From: Halichoerus grypus
Taxonomy: Eukaryota > Chordata > Mammalia > Carnivora > Phocidae
Direction of reading: 5' to 3'
Length of the DNA: 64,000 bases
Assembly (NCBI RefSeq): GCF_964656455.1
Contig: NC_135713.1
Location: 193,434,187 to 193,498,186 of the forward strand
Below are positions 1 to 64,000 of the stretch, piece after piece (positions within the stretch are counted from its first letter, which is position 1; every line of letters starts with the position of its first letter). The notes beneath the pieces were generated by a model that worked only from the letters and a program-made list of their open reading frames with translations, made no database searches and was not told the DNA's origin. A program made the position numbers and the translations under genes.

Positions 1-350
1 CATTGGAAAAATCTTTAATCTAGTACAGTATTTTTATCTTCAAACATTTGAAAGGTTAAACTAAAACAGGTTTGTCTCTTAGTGTTCTCCCTAGGAATAT
101 GGATTACACAGTTTCTCTTGATTGATGGGAATTGAAAACTCAGCCCTTCTCCTATAATCTTAAGGTTTATTCATTCCATAAAATTAATCTTTTGGAGAGC
201 CAACAATATGAAAAGGAAATATGATTCTTATGAATACATCAAATAATTTACCTTTTTAGAGATTGCTACATTGGATCCTGACTTTTGCTTAGCGAGGCTG
301 ATCTATTAAAAATGTTTGAACATAATAATAAAAAAAAGTTTTTCTTGCAG

Positions 351-62575
<62,225 letters not shown>

Positions 62576-62919
62576 GTGAGTGAAAAATTTGTTAATTAAC
62601 TAATTCATTTATTTAACAGATATTTACTGAATAGGCGATGCTATGTTAAGTGCTAGAGATTTGAATAAGTATAATAAACTTTTTAAACTTACAGTACTAT
62701 CTGTGGCAAATTCTTTTTGTATATTTTGTATATTTTGCCACTTTTTGAAAAACAATGTATATTAGATTGTTTCCAGTGAATTTAGTCAAGAAAAACTAAA
62801 CCCAAAATTCAATGAAGAAAGCCAATTCGCCTTTATTAGTCAAAGTCAATTATTTATCTGGCCCCAAGGAAAACTTCTTGAAGAAAATATAGGAAAATAA
62901 TTTTGTGACTTTAGGGTAG

Positions 62920-63710
62920 AAAAAGATTTCTTAGACAGGTGGCCAAGAGTCTTAAGCATGAAATTTTAAAAATGATTAAATTGGATCTCATCAAGATAAA
63001 TAACTTCTTTTTCTGAAAGACACAGTTAAGAAAATAAAAGGCAAGACAGAGACGGGGGGAATATATTTGCAAAACGTATGTGACTAAGGACTGATATCCA
63101 GAATATCAAGAACAACTCAATCATAAGAAGACAAACCAATGAAACTGGGCAAAAGATTTGAGTGGACATTTCACAAAAGAAGATATATATCTTGGCTAAT
63201 TGAATTTAAATTAAAAAAAATCCTGTGGAATTTTTATGTACACAACCAGATCGTGTAAAATGATGGGAAAAAAAGATATATAAATGGCCAATGACCACAT
63301 GAAAGGGGGCTGAACATTATTTATCAGAGAAATGCAATTTAAATCATTAGTAGATACTGCTATTCATCCTTAGAATAACAAAAATTAAAAAGATCGACAA
63401 GACCAAGTATTAGCAATAATATGGAGTAACTGTAACTCATACAATTGCTAGAGGGTATTCTAACTACCATGGAGATCAGTATGGCAATTTCTTAAAAAGC
63501 TGAACATAAATTTACCATAAGACCCAGCAATCCCACTAGTAGGATAGTATCTTTCCAAGGTAAATGAATATATATGTTCACAAAAATATTTGTGTGTGAA
63601 TATTCATAGCAGCTTTATTCATAATAGCTAAAAATTGGAAATAATCCTAATGTCCATCAGCCAATCCATGGAGGGATAAACAAAGTGTGGTGGTTGTTCT
63701 TAAAGTTGCA
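62920..63710 (+). repeat. Old L1, sense
   Basis: 'gccaagagtcttaagcatga', 'ggatctcatcaagataaata', 'ggactgatatccagaatatc' and 'gacccagcaatcccactagt' are sense ORF2 C-terminal L1 text, decayed. 63711-64000 holds nothing that I can identify. Confidence 0.8.
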
Positions 63711-64000
63711 TTTGATTAAAGGGGGAAAAGAAATATATAGGCAAAAAATATAAGTGAAATTTTGATTTGGAGTTTAGGGGTATCATATTAGAGAAGGTGC
63801 TTTCTGAGGACTAAGTGTGCTCATGGTTAGTTTTAAGAATATTAATGCAAGTGATTGTGCTGCTTTTAAATTCTACCCCAGCAGCCTGGTTGATTTGGTG
63901 GAATGGAGCAAGTGTTGATTTAGGAATCTGATAGCTACAGTTTTCTGTCTCGTACTAACTTTGTGACTTTAGGCAAATATCTTAACTTTTCTGAGGCTCA

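Overview
This window is nuclear DNA from a carnivoran mammal. It is AT-rich and intron-dominated, and it carries more than twenty tRNA-Lys-derived Can-SINEs with their usual GGCGCCTGGGTGGCTCAG head and AAATAAATAAA tail, together with carnivore L1 copies. The SINE heads do not look like the canid SINEC_Cf form, so a non-canid caniform (bear, seal or mustelid lineage) is more likely than a dog. This is my reading of the consensus and was not tested by a search.

One gene runs through the window on the + strand and both of its ends lie outside. I found 22 well-supported coding exons between 351 and 62575, about 2,277 coding bases or 759 codons. All begin and end in phase 1 and all have lengths divisible by three. 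Twenty of them form a regular array in which a 144-base exon is followed by a 72-base exon. Each pair encodes one module of about 72 residues containing two EF-hand-like helix-loop-helix units, and the second loop spans the exon junction. The protein matches what I recall of EFCAB13/EFCAB3. Exons 1 to 8 resemble the C-terminal part of human EFCAB13. Exons 9 to 22 continue the array for six more modules and then a basic linker, which fits the idea that the ancestral mammalian gene was much larger than the human one. Nearly every predicted calcium loop lacks key ligands.

The module that starts with exon 4 (7839-7988) is irregular. Its apparent partner at 8458 runs into a stop, and a short exon-like segment at 9579-9629 has AT where the donor GT should be.

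The rest of the window is intron filled with repeats: Can-SINEs with target-site duplications, several L1 fragments (a large antisense one at 16549-18638 and a young sense one at 42830-43638), older L1, L2, MIR and MER-type remnants, and a probable solitary LTR near 45.2-46.0 kb. A full-length processed pseudogene of NACA lies antisense at 27640-28448 inside L1 sequence. A 33-base fragment of the 5' end of U6 snRNA sits at 8326-8358 between perfect 17-base target-site duplications. Two recent tandem duplications (3384-3667 and 44521-44728) are also visible. I see no promoter, CpG island, second active gene, CRISPR array or bacterial feature.
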